Shown here piece after piece: positions 42,018-50,246 of a stretch of 64,000 nucleotides of DNA; position 1 is the first letter of the stretch, and each line of letters opens with the position of its first letter. The position numbers and the translations under genes were made by a program. The notes beneath the pieces were generated by a model. It did not search any database. It saw only the letters and a program-made list of their open reading frames with translations, and was not told the DNA's origin. The DNA lies in contig NZ_SNZP01000014.1 in NCBI RefSeq assembly GCF_004363805.1, forward strand, positions 62,001 through 126,000, read 5' to 3'. This DNA comes from Paludibacterium purpuratum (GTDB lineage Bacteria > Pseudomonadota > Gammaproteobacteria > Burkholderiales > Chromobacteriaceae).

Positions 42018-44423
42018 ATGATGAGACCGATGATGAATCCGCATTCGCAAGCCGTGCGCGAAGCGCTATACGCCGATTCGGCGCTCGGTATCGGCAACTT
42101 CCTGTTCAAGGTGCTGGAACAGGATGTCGACCGGGAGGGGGTACTGTTCTCGCTAGAGCAACCGTTCGCCACACCGCGCGGTACCTGCTTCGAGCAACTG
42201 TCGTTGACCGACCTGTACCGGGCCGTGGCCGAACTGGCCGCCTGGTATCAACAGCTGGGCGTGCGCGCCGGCGAAATCGTGCTGACCTATACCGGCGAAG
42301 GCATTTCGCAATTCCTGCACTTCCTGGCGCTGACCAGCCTCGGCGCCATCCCGGCGCCGGTGAATTGCAATATGCGGCCGGACATCGTCCTGCTGTACCA
42401 CCGCAAATACCGTTTCGACTGGCTGGTGTACGACCGCCATGCCCAGAGTGCCGAACTGGCGCGGTTGGCGGCCGGGCAGCGCGGCATTCACGCCTGCGAT
42501 GGCGCCGATCCGTCTCTGCCGGCGCAGCCGGAAGGCGATTGGCCGATGCAGTACCGCCACGACGTCACGGTCATGATCTGCCATAGCTCGGGCACCACCG
42601 GCGTGCCCAAGGCGGTGCTGTTCGGCCATCAGCAGTTTTTCCACGGCAAGCGCGAGCGCCTGCTGCAGTTCTGGCAAGCGGATCGGGAGCGCATGCTCAG
42701 CGCCCTGCCGCACTCGCATTCGGCCGGCGTCAGCTATCTGATGACCGCGGTGTTGCTCGGTATGCCCACCCGGGTGCTGACCCACTTGACCAGCCCCGCC
42801 CTGGCCGACGAGATCGCCGCCTTCGAACCCAGCGTCATGGCCGGTTTCTCGCAAAGCTACGCGGCGTTGGCCGAGGCCCATCCGCGCGACAACGCCTTCC
42901 CGTCGCTACGTCGTTTCTTCAATACCGGCGACACCGCGCACGAAACGCATATCCGCGCCCTGCTGGAAGCGGCGCCCGAGGCCGCCTTCCATGACGGCTT
43001 CGGGGCCTCCGAACTCGGCATGGCCTTGTTCAGCAAAGTCTCGCGCCGCGGCCGGATCGCCACCGGTCGCTGCGTCGGCCGGCCGGTACCGTTTGCCCGG
43101 GCGCGCATCGAGGACGATTTGGGCCGGGTGTTGCCGCAGGGGGAGATCGGCTATATCGCCGTTCAATCGCCCACCATCACCGCCGGCTATTTCCTCGACG
43201 ACAGCCTGACGGCCCGCTGCCGACGGCCGGAGGGTTACTGGCTGACCGGCGACGTCGGCTACCTGGATACGGACGGTGCCTTCGTGCACCTGGATCGGGC
43301 GGTCGACGTCATCCACAGCGCGCGTGGGCCGGTGTACACGCTGCAACTGGAAGAAACCGTGCTGCGTCAGTGCCAAGTGGACGACATCACCGTGGTCGGC
43401 GTACCGCTCAGCCCGCGTCGTTGCGAAATGGTGGTGGCGCTGCTGCGGCCGACGGCGGCGCGCGCCGTGGTGCTGTGCCACGAGGTCGCCGCCGTGCTCG
43501 CCGCCAGCCTGCCGGCCGACGTGCCGTACACGGTGGTGAATCTGTCAGCCGATGCCGAACTACCCACCGGAGCGACCGGCAAGGCGCTCAAGCGCGTCAT
43601 CCGCGACCGTTTCTGGCAAGACCTCAACCAATATCGCCGCGGCGACCGGGACACCTATCAATATGTCCTGCAAGTCCGGTCGGACTCCGACACCCTCACG
43701 CTCAAGAGACCCATGCAAATGCTCGAAGCCAAGAAAACCCTGGAAGCCGAGAAAGCCAAATTGATTGCCAAGCTGCAATCGCACCCGTTCTTGACCCGTT
43801 GCCGCGCGGGGCAGGCCTCGCTTGACGAACTGAAGTACTTCCTGGTGCAGCAGGGGCATTACAGCGGCTATTTCACCCGCTACCTGTGCGCGATGATGGC
43901 CAATCTGCCCAGCAACGTGGAAGTGTTCGAGCTGGCGGAAAACCTGTTCGAAGAGCTGGGCTTCGCCGGCAGCGACGAAACGCCGCATTACCTGCTGTAT
44001 CGCAAGATGCTGACCGATTTCGGCCTCAGCCTGGAATCGCCGGCGCCCAACCCGGCCACGCTTGGCCTGATCGACGCCATGTTCGCCCATTGCCGCGACC
44101 CGCAGCCCAGCGTCGGCCTGGCCGCGCTCTGCCTGGGGGCCGAAGCCCTGGTGCCCGCCATGTACGCCGACATCATCGCCGGCTTCGAAGCGCACGGCGT
44201 CGAGGCGGAGACCATTCGATTCTTCCACCTGCATGTACAATGCGACGACGGCCACGCCGAGACCATCGAGAACATCCTGGTCGAGATGGTGGAGAAGGAC
44301 AGCAGCCAGCTTGAGGTCATCATCGCCGCCGGCCATGCGCTGGTCGACGCGCGACGGGATTTCTTCACTGCCGTCGAACAGGCGTACAGCCCGTCCGCCG
44401 AGCAGGCCGTGGCTTCCGTTTAA
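42018..44423 (+). CDS. fusion of an adenylate-forming (ANL) ligase and a haem-oxygenase-like diiron oxidase
   Basis: 801 residues. Residues about 30-535 are an ANL enzyme: phosphate loop MICHSSGTTGVPKAVLFGHQ at 187-206, A5-like FHDGFGASELGMAL at 324-337, LTGDVGYLDTDGAFVHLDR at 409-427, and A10 lysine in PTGATGKALKRVIR at 516-529. After a charged linker, residues about 575-790 form a haem-oxygenase-like oxidase (HDO): candidate iron ligands are Glu645/646 (ENLFEELG), His657, Glu709 (LGAEALVP), His739, Asp743 and His746; the last three fit the H-x3-D-x2-H pattern of CADD/UndA-type enzymes. No carrier-protein domain lies between them. The natural guess is activation of an (amino)aryl acid coupled to oxidation, perhaps at nitrogen. 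Function not proven. Confidence 0.82.
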   Translation: MMRPMMNPHSQAVREALYADSALGIGNFLFKVLEQDVDREGVLFSLEQPFATPRGTCFEQLSLTDLYRAVAELAAWYQQLGVRAGEIVLTYTGEGISQFLHFLALTSLGAIPAPVNCNMRPDIVLLYHRKYRFDWLVYDRHAQSAELARLAAGQRGIHACDGADPSLPAQPEGDWPMQYRHDVTVMICHSSGTTGVPKAVLFGHQQFFHGKRERLLQFWQADRERMLSALPHSHSAGVSYLMTAVLLGMPTRVLTHLTSPALADEIAAFEPSVMAGFSQSYAALAEAHPRDNAFPSLRRFFNTGDTAHETHIRALLEAAPEAAFHDGFGASELGMALFSKVSRRGRIATGRCVGRPVPFARARIEDDLGRVLPQGEIGYIAVQSPTITAGYFLDDSLTARCRRPEGYWLTGDVGYLDTDGAFVHLDRAVDVIHSARGPVYTLQLEETVLRQCQVDDITVVGVPLSPRRCEMVVALLRPTAARAVVLCHEVAAVLAASLPADVPYTVVNLSADAELPTGATGKALKRVIRDRFWQDLNQYRRGDRDTYQYVLQVRSDSDTLTLKRPMQMLEAKKTLEAEKAKLIAKLQSHPFLTRCRAGQASLDELKYFLVQQGHYSGYFTRYLCAMMANLPSNVEVFELAENLFEELGFAGSDETPHYLLYRKMLTDFGLSLESPAPNPATLGLIDAMFAHCRDPQPSVGLAALCLGAEALVPAMYADIIAGFEAHGVEAETIRFFHLHVQCDDGHAETIENILVEMVEKDSSQLEVIIAAGHALVDARRDFFTAVEQAYSPSAEQAVASV

Positions 44424-44450
44424 CCACCGACCGACCCAAGGCGCTCCGAC

Positions 44451-45233
44451 GTGCAAACCTTACATGACTCCAAGGCCGAGCTGATCGAGCGCGGCAAGCA
44501 GCAGATCAAGACGGCGCTGCCGCGCTTGGATCTGACGCTACGGCAGAAGCTGGCGTTGACCTGCCGCATCCTGTTCAACCATGGCCACGATTCGGGGCTG
44601 GCCGGCCAGATCACCGGCCGCACCGGTACACCCGGCACGTTCTATACCCAGCAGTTGGGCTACGGCTTCGACGAGATCACCGCGGCGTCGTTGCTGGTGG
44701 TGGACGAGGACTTGCAAGTGCAGGAAGGACAAGGCATGGCCAATCCGGCCAATCGCTTCCACGCCTGGATCTACCGGGCGCGGCCCGACGTGCAATGCAT
44801 CATCCACACCCATCCGACGCATGTGTCCGCCTTGTCGCTACTGGAGCGGCCGTTGCGCGTGGCGCATATGGACAGCTGCATGCTGTACGAGGACGTGGGC
44901 TTTTTGGCCCAATGGCCGGGCGTGCCGGTGGGCAATGAGGAGGGGCGCCTGATCAGCGAAGTGCTGGGCAGCAAGCGTGCCGCCATCCTGGCGCATCACG
45001 GCCTGGTGGTGGCGGGCAGCTCGGTGGAAGAGACCTGCGTGCTGGCCATCCAGATCGAGCGCAGCGCCAGGCTGCAGCTGTTGGCGGAGGCCGCCGGCGA
45101 AATCCGCGACATCGAGCCGGCCTTGGCGCGCGAGGCGCACGACTGGATCTTGCAGCCGGCGCGCAGCCAGGCGAGCTTCGCCTACTTCGCCCGCCAACTG
45201 CTCAAGACCCTGCCGCAGGATGAAGTCTTGTAA
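44451..45233 (+). CDS. class II aldolase/adducin-family protein
   Basis: 260 residues from a GTG at 44451 preceded by AAGG. The fold is shown by LALTCRILFNHGHDSGLAGQ, NRFHAWIYRARPDVQCIIHT, the metal-site HTHPTH (His119, 121, 124) and the third-site region AILAHHGLVV (His182/183). The catalytic Glu that precedes FH by three residues in fuculose-phosphate aldolase appears replaced (ANPANRFH), so classical aldol chemistry is doubtful. The same fold includes the non-haem iron oxygenases CloR/NovR, which act on hydroxybenzoate precursors; that is a tempting but unproven parallel. Last gene of the cluster, 27 bp after the ANL-HDO gene. Confidence 0.75.
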   Translation: MQTLHDSKAELIERGKQQIKTALPRLDLTLRQKLALTCRILFNHGHDSGLAGQITGRTGTPGTFYTQQLGYGFDEITAASLLVVDEDLQVQEGQGMANPANRFHAWIYRARPDVQCIIHTHPTHVSALSLLERPLRVAHMDSCMLYEDVGFLAQWPGVPVGNEEGRLISEVLGSKRAAILAHHGLVVAGSSVEETCVLAIQIERSARLQLLAEAAGEIRDIEPALAREAHDWILQPARSQASFAYFARQLLKTLPQDEVL

Positions 45234-45235
45234 TC

Positions 45236-45275
45236 GTAGGGTGAATTGATGCGTTGCTTCGCGAACGCATCCTAC
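45236..45275. repeat. REP-like palindrome, copy 4
   Basis: GATGCGTTGCTTCGCGAACG then CATC, bounded by GTAGG (45236-45240) and CCTAC (45271-45275), which are also inverted. It shares the GCGTTGCTTCGCGAACGC core with copy 3. It fills the gap between the convergent aldolase-like and mocR genes. Confidence 0.75.
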
Positions 45276-46660
45276 AAACACGCGGCCAGGCTGTCCACCG
45301 CGCGCTCGGCGTCTTGCCGCGTCGTGAAGTTGGCAAAACCGAGCAGCAAAGCCTGGCCATAGTCGTGACGCAGCGCCCGCGGCGACAACGCGCCGACCGA
45401 GAGGCCGATTTGCGCCGCGCGCGCCTGCACCTCGACATCGCTCACGCCCGGCGGCAGGTGGGCCAACAGGCATAGCCCGCGGCTGGATGGGCTGATGCTA
45501 AGCCGCTGGCCGAACCGGGCCGTCAACACCTCGACCAACATGGCGCGCCTGGCTTCGTACAGCGGGCGCGTTTTCTTGATGTGGCGGGCGTAATAGCCCT
45601 GCTGCATCATGTCCGCCAAGGTTTTCTGGCTATGCAAGGGGCAGCCGTCCAGGATGTGCTCGGCCAATTGAACGAAGCGGGCGATCTGCCGGCAGGGCAC
45701 CACCACATACGCCAGCCGCAGCGCGGGACACAGCGTCTTGCTGAAGGTGCCCATGTAGAAGGTGCGGCCGTCCCGGTCCAGGCTGGACAGCGTGGGCGCC
45801 AGCCGGCTATCGCCGCAGTATTCGCTGTCGTAGTCGTCCTCGATCAGCCAACGCTGGTTATCCACCGCCCAGTCCAGCAGTTCGGCCTTGCGCTGCGCCG
45901 ACATCACCACGCCCAGCGGGCTTTGGTTGGCCGGGGTGACGATGGCCACGCGCGCCTCGGGCGCCTGCTTGATCCCCGCGCCGACGATGATGCCCTCGGC
46001 ATCCACCGGCAGCGGGTGATGCGGGATGCGATTTTGCGCCAGCAAATATTGGCTCGGCGGATAGCACGGATCTTCGGTCCAGACGCTCTGGCCATGCTCG
46101 AGCAGTCCGGTCAGCAACAGCTGCAGCGATTGCCGATAGCCGGTGGTGACGATCACCTGGTCGGCGCCGCACTGGATGCCGCGAGCGATATTGAGGTACG
46201 CGGCGATCGCGCTACGCAAAGGCGCATAGCCCTGGCTGCCGGCCACGATCTGATGTTCTTTCGAATGCGCCTGACGCAAATTGCCCCACAGCTTCCTGGG
46301 GAAGGCGTCCTGCGCCGGAATACCGATCTGGAACGGCCGCACCGGCGGTAGCGCCGGGACATTGTCCGGCTCGGGCTGCCGGCGGACTTGCTGGCGCGAA
46401 AACTGTCTGGCTACCGACGTGCCGGCCTGGCCGTTGGAGACGAAATAGCCTTCGCCCACCAACAGGTCATACGCCATCTCTACCGTATTGCGCGACACAT
46501 TGAGCTGCTGCGCCAGCGTGCGAATGGAGGGCACGCGGGCGCCGGGCGGATAACTGCCGTTGGCGATCGCGTCTTTGAAACGATGATAAAGCTGTCGATA
46601 CAGCACCTCATCACTGTCCGTCTGTAACGAGAAGGTGGGGAGCAGTAAATTCTTTGTCAT
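45272..46660 (-). CDS. MocR-family transcriptional regulator (GntR wHTH + aminotransferase-like domain)
   Basis: 462 residues. N-terminal GntR winged helix (LYRQLYHRFKDAIANGSYPP; ARVPSIRTLAQQLNVSRNTV) and a C-terminal fold-type I aminotransferase-like domain that binds PLP (GYAPLRSAIAAYLNIARGIQ; IEDDYDSEYCGD; the PLP lysine in MGTFSKTLCPALRLAYVV). MocR proteins usually sense PLP or an amino-group metabolite and control vitamin or amino acid related genes. It is convergent with the biosynthetic cluster, so a role in its control is plausible but inferred. The 9-mer TATGACAAA overlaps its start codon and recurs inverted at 46731-46739, a possible autoregulatory operator. Confidence 0.9.
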   Translation of the reverse strand: MTKNLLLPTFSLQTDSDEVLYRQLYHRFKDAIANGSYPPGARVPSIRTLAQQLNVSRNTVEMAYDLLVGEGYFVSNGQAGTSVARQFSRQQVRRQPEPDNVPALPPVRPFQIGIPAQDAFPRKLWGNLRQAHSKEHQIVAGSQGYAPLRSAIAAYLNIARGIQCGADQVIVTTGYRQSLQLLLTGLLEHGQSVWTEDPCYPPSQYLLAQNRIPHHPLPVDAEGIIVGAGIKQAPEARVAIVTPANQSPLGVVMSAQRKAELLDWAVDNQRWLIEDDYDSEYCGDSRLAPTLSSLDRDGRTFYMGTFSKTLCPALRLAYVVVPCRQIARFVQLAEHILDGCPLHSQKTLADMMQQGYYARHIKKTRPLYEARRAMLVEVLTARFGQRLSISPSSRGLCLLAHLPPGVSDVEVQARAAQIGLSVGALSPRALRHDYGQALLLGFANFTTRQDAERAVDSLAACL

Positions 46661-46778
46661 ATTTTTTGTGTTGGCAAGAATCTATGTGGCGGATTCCCTT
46701 GTAGGTGCTGGCTGCCATACTATGACAAAATAATATTCAGATCAATGTATTAGGTGAATGTTAGGGCTGTGGCAGTAC

Positions 46779-46801
46779 CGTGTTCGAGCTACCCGAACAC
46801 G
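46779..46801. promoter_or_regulatory. inverted repeat upstream of the mocR gene
   Basis: CGTGTTCG (46779-46786) and CGAACACG (46794-46801) form an 8-bp stem or dyad with a 7-base spacer in the 261-bp gap between mocR and the lipoprotein gene. It may be an operator or the end of the T6SS transcript; no T-run follows. Confidence 0.35.
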
Positions 46802-46921
46802 CCGTTTGCGCAATAAGAGGGGGGTATGTCCGGGCACCGCCTAGCCCTGCTTGATCGTGGGCGGTCTGGGGCTGGGGTATGCCCATTTTCACCCCCATGT
46901 ACCGACCGCGTCATGGCGGGT

Positions 46922-48244
46922 CTAGCCAAGTTGCACCAATTCCCATTCGCTATCGATGGCCAACTGGTCGGGCTCCCCTTTCAGTTTTTGCCAAACGCTA
47001 CGCTGATTCGGCACCAGCACCGCCGGCATGGTCTGGCCGGCCATGAGCGATAGCTGACGCGGCGTGGCCTGCGGATGCGTGCATTGCCACAAGCCGGTTT
47101 CCGGGCAAGGTTGGCCGCTGGCCACCTTGCTGCCCAAGGGCAGACGATCCGATGTTTTGCTGGGGGCCGGCGTGGCGGCGGCGGTTTTGCCCGCTTCCCC
47201 CGCCTTGGCTTTGGGGCGACCGGTGGCCGGGTCCAAGCCCTTGGCTGTGGCCAGCTTCTTCATCAGCTCTTCGGACGGTTTTTCCGGCGCCACATTGGCC
47301 TTGAAGTCCTCCAACCATTTGATCTTGCCGTTCCAGTGCGGCAGCTTGGCCGGCGGCAGAGGTACGATCTCGTCTAGCTCGGGGACGCTGGGGTGGGCGT
47401 AGGAGTAGTCGCTCAGTATGCCACTGATGATTTTGTAGCGACGGCTGCGTTCATCATCCTGCTTTAAGCCCAGATCAATCGACTGCTTATTCTCTGTTGG
47501 AATGGAACCAAAACCATTTTCCAAATTGTAAGCAGCGGTTTCATCTCCCCACTTAGTGCTCAATTGAAAAAATTTGACGGCTTCGGCGAACTTTTTTTCA
47601 AACTGTAACTGATTCGCATATTCCAATGCTGCAGTTGCGTGTCCCTGTTCAGCCGCACATTTAAGCATCTGGTTCCCGATGGCAAACGGCACGGGCTGTG
47701 CAATCGTCAGGCCAGTCAATTTACCGCCCACCAGGTATTGCGCTTCCGGGCTGCCCATGTCGGCTGCCTTGCGATAGTAACGATTGGCCAGTTCTTCATC
47801 CTGTTTCACGCCGTAGCCGGCCTTGATATAGCGCCCCATATCGTAATAGCCGCCCGGGATGCCGCGGTCGATCAGCTCCTGGGTCAAATCCAGCGTTTCC
47901 TTGACCGGATCGTCGCTCTTGGCGGTGCCGCGGCCGATCATGTCGCGCAGATCCAGGTTGGCCTTGTAGTGGCCATAGGCGGTGGCGATGCGGTAGTAGC
48001 GCTCCATTTGCGGGTAACGCAGCGGATCCTCTTTCTCGATCTGGTTCTTGCGCAGCCAGCGGGCATAGCGGTACAGCTGGCCGGCCTCCGGGTCGAGTGC
48101 GGGCAGATGGTCTTTTTCGTAGCTGCAGGTAAAGGCGAGATTGGTCTCGACGTTGTGCAAATCGGGCATGGCGCGCTCCTTGGAACCGCTGCAGGCGGCC
48201 AGGCTGAGAGTAAGAATCAGGGCAAAAAGGGTTGGCTTAGTCAC
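46922..48244 (-). CDS. Sel1-like repeat lipoprotein, probable immunity protein for the phospholipase effector
   Basis: 440 residues. Lipoprotein signal with lipobox LSLAAC (Cys18) followed by Ser-Gly, compatible with outer-membrane or periplasmic display. Between about residues 95 and 250 are helical Sel1-type units (GGYYDMGRYIKAGYGVKQDE; YYRKAADMGSPEAQYLVGGK; KFFQLSTKWGDETAAYNLEN). The C-terminal third is Pro/Lys-rich and variable. Genes of this type lie next to Tle5 phospholipase D effectors of type VI secretion, where they encode periplasmic immunity proteins. Here the start overlaps the effector stop by 8 bases. Immunity is inferred from context. Confidence 0.75.
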   Translation of the reverse strand: MTKPTLFALILTLSLAACSGSKERAMPDLHNVETNLAFTCSYEKDHLPALDPEAGQLYRYARWLRKNQIEKEDPLRYPQMERYYRIATAYGHYKANLDLRDMIGRGTAKSDDPVKETLDLTQELIDRGIPGGYYDMGRYIKAGYGVKQDEELANRYYRKAADMGSPEAQYLVGGKLTGLTIAQPVPFAIGNQMLKCAAEQGHATAALEYANQLQFEKKFAEAVKFFQLSTKWGDETAAYNLENGFGSIPTENKQSIDLGLKQDDERSRRYKIISGILSDYSYAHPSVPELDEIVPLPPAKLPHWNGKIKWLEDFKANVAPEKPSEELMKKLATAKGLDPATGRPKAKAGEAGKTAAATPAPSKTSDRLPLGSKVASGQPCPETGLWQCTHPQATPRQLSLMAGQTMPAVLVPNQRSVWQKLKGEPDQLAIDSEWELVQLG

Positions 48245-50246
48245 TGTTGCTCCGGGCTGGGTCAGTGCGCAGGAATTCGCGTAAAGGGGCGATAGGTGGC
48301 TGGCCGTTTTTAAATGCAGAAAAGTTTTTCTTCAAAATATCTCGCCACGCGGTAAAGGTCGCCTTTGAGTTTTCTGCCATATCCATCCGCTCCGGGTTTG
48401 CATCTTTCCAACTGTGAGTATGCCTGCCCCACAGCTCCTTGCGCAGCGGATGGGCGATTTCCGGCCGATCCAGCGCCAAGTTCAGCTCGCTGTCCACCTG
48501 CATGCTGCGGGTGTTGATATTGGCCGAGCCGAGGGTGAGGAAGGTGTCGTTGACGATCATCAGCTTGGCGTGGATGTAGACTTCCGTCCACCCGGTGGCT
48601 GGGGTTTTGACCACCGAAATCTGTTTGCCCTGATCGTAGTTGTAGCGTTGCTCGTAGGTGGCCGGCGTGACCTTGGAGTCCATCGCCACCAGCGAGCAGA
48701 TATGGGTTTTCAGGCCGGGTTGTTCGACTTCGGCCACCGGTGCATCCGGCTTTTGCGCCGCTTCGTAGGCTTGTTCCGCCTGCTGGCGCCTGGCCGTGGC
48801 TTCTTCCTGCGCTTGCCGGGTTTTCTCCCGGAGCTTCTCGGGGCTCAGCACGTTCGCCGCATGGATGATGCTCGCCTCGCGCTCGGCCTGCTTGGCCTGC
48901 CCCAAGCGCGCCTCCAGGTCGTCGGCCCGTTCGGCGCGGGCCACGGCGGGGATGGTATCGGCGCGGCCGAGGCTATCCAGCATGCGGTAGGTATTGACGG
49001 TGCCGGCGCCGACGCCGGCGTCGGACGTGTTAGTGACGACGAACAGATAAATCGGATACGGCCGTCCGTGCTCTTTTTGGGCCTTGGCCGCCGCCTTGAT
49101 CTTTTCCGCCAAAGGTGGCCAACGGAAATACTGGTTTTCGATGTAGATGAACGAGGTGACGTTGTTGACCGTCTGCAAGTACATCTTCTTGATGTCCTGC
49201 TTCTTGTACTCCGGCTGGGTGCGCAGCAATTGCACCATGGCCGGCTTGTTGGCGCCCTTATCCAGCCGCGGTTTGTAATTGATGAAGCCGCCAGACGGCA
49301 AGGCGAGGTCTTCCTTGGTTTCGTCGCGCCAGGCGCGGCGGAAATTATGGAACATATCGCCGATCACCGGGCCGGTGACCAGGCTGGAGAAGTCCTCGCG
49401 CGGGCCGACGATACCGTTGCGCCCCAGGTTCGGCGCCATGCGCTTGGCGCTGTGCTCGTTGGTATCCCAATACTCGTCGAGCATGTTGTGGCCCATCACA
49501 AAGCCGACGTGGGCGTGTTCGTCGTCGTAATCCACCAGCACCATCTTTTGGTGATGGCTAGGCCCGAGCGCCAAGGCGGACTTGGTCGTCAGTTTCAGGC
49601 CGCTGTCGTCGTACTCCTGATCCAGGATGTGCTTGCGGGTACGCGGGCCGAAGCCCCGGCTACGGAAGTGCAGGGTTTGGCTTGGGATGTCCGGGTGGCG
49701 CCGGTCGCGGTCGGCTTTCTCGGTGGCGCCGGCGGCGGCTTGATCCTCGTCGTACAAGGCATACCAATGCTTGTCGAAGTCGTATTGCGCGGGTGTTTCG
49801 AAGCCCGGCTTGTCCTTGATGCCCACCGCCCAACGACCCGGCGTCTGCGATTCCTCCACCGTCGCGCCGGTGGAGTTGACGTACAGCCCGCCGACTTTTG
49901 AGGCGAAGGACAGCACGCGGACTTGCACCCCCTGCTTGGCCTTGTATTCCAGTAGCTTCCCGATCTGCGCCGGCACCGCCTCGGCCATATCGGCGTACTT
50001 CACCGCATCGGCGCCCTTGCGCACGAAATACATGGACGGCTGAAAGCCCCAGCAGATGATGCAGACGTTCTTCTTGGCCTTGGCGATCGCATAATGCACC
50101 GCGGCAAAAGCCGCCTCGCCATTGACCAGAATCTGGAAACTGGCCTGCTGGATATGGTATTCGCTCTTTTGTAAAAACCAGGGCAAGGTCAGATTGGCCG
50201 CCATCCGCTTTTTGGGGCTGACCGGGACGACGATGGGGCTGTTCAT
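48237..50246 (-). CDS. phospholipase D effector of type VI secretion (Tle5-like)
   Basis: 669 residues with two HKD-type motifs: His232-Gln-Lys234-x4-Asp239 (HHQKMVLVDYDD) and His559-Ala-Lys561-x4-Asn566 (YIHAKLMIVNDTFLTLGSAN). In the second, the usual Asp is Asn, with an Asp right after it. Further family segments are YIENQYFRW and INTRSMQVDSELNLALDRP. No signal peptide, as expected for a VgrG-delivered effector. It would hydrolyse phosphatidylethanolamine-type lipids in target cells. Residues about 430-500 form an Ala/Glu/Gln-rich coiled-coil-like insertion. Its start overlaps the vgrG stop by 4 bases. Confidence 0.88.
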   Translation of the reverse strand: MNSPIVVPVSPKKRMAANLTLPWFLQKSEYHIQQASFQILVNGEAAFAAVHYAIAKAKKNVCIICWGFQPSMYFVRKGADAVKYADMAEAVPAQIGKLLEYKAKQGVQVRVLSFASKVGGLYVNSTGATVEESQTPGRWAVGIKDKPGFETPAQYDFDKHWYALYDEDQAAAGATEKADRDRRHPDIPSQTLHFRSRGFGPRTRKHILDQEYDDSGLKLTTKSALALGPSHHQKMVLVDYDDEHAHVGFVMGHNMLDEYWDTNEHSAKRMAPNLGRNGIVGPREDFSSLVTGPVIGDMFHNFRRAWRDETKEDLALPSGGFINYKPRLDKGANKPAMVQLLRTQPEYKKQDIKKMYLQTVNNVTSFIYIENQYFRWPPLAEKIKAAAKAQKEHGRPYPIYLFVVTNTSDAGVGAGTVNTYRMLDSLGRADTIPAVARAERADDLEARLGQAKQAEREASIIHAANVLSPEKLREKTRQAQEEATARRQQAEQAYEAAQKPDAPVAEVEQPGLKTHICSLVAMDSKVTPATYEQRYNYDQGKQISVVKTPATGWTEVYIHAKLMIVNDTFLTLGSANINTRSMQVDSELNLALDRPEIAHPLRKELWGRHTHSWKDANPERMDMAENSKATFTAWRDILKKNFSAFKNGQPPIAPLREFLRTDPARSNSD

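Noticed and set aside
46826-47053. 75-codon open frame after a purine-rich stretch near mocR
   Set aside because: Its 3' part lies antisense to the lipoprotein gene and the sequence has no protein-like pattern.
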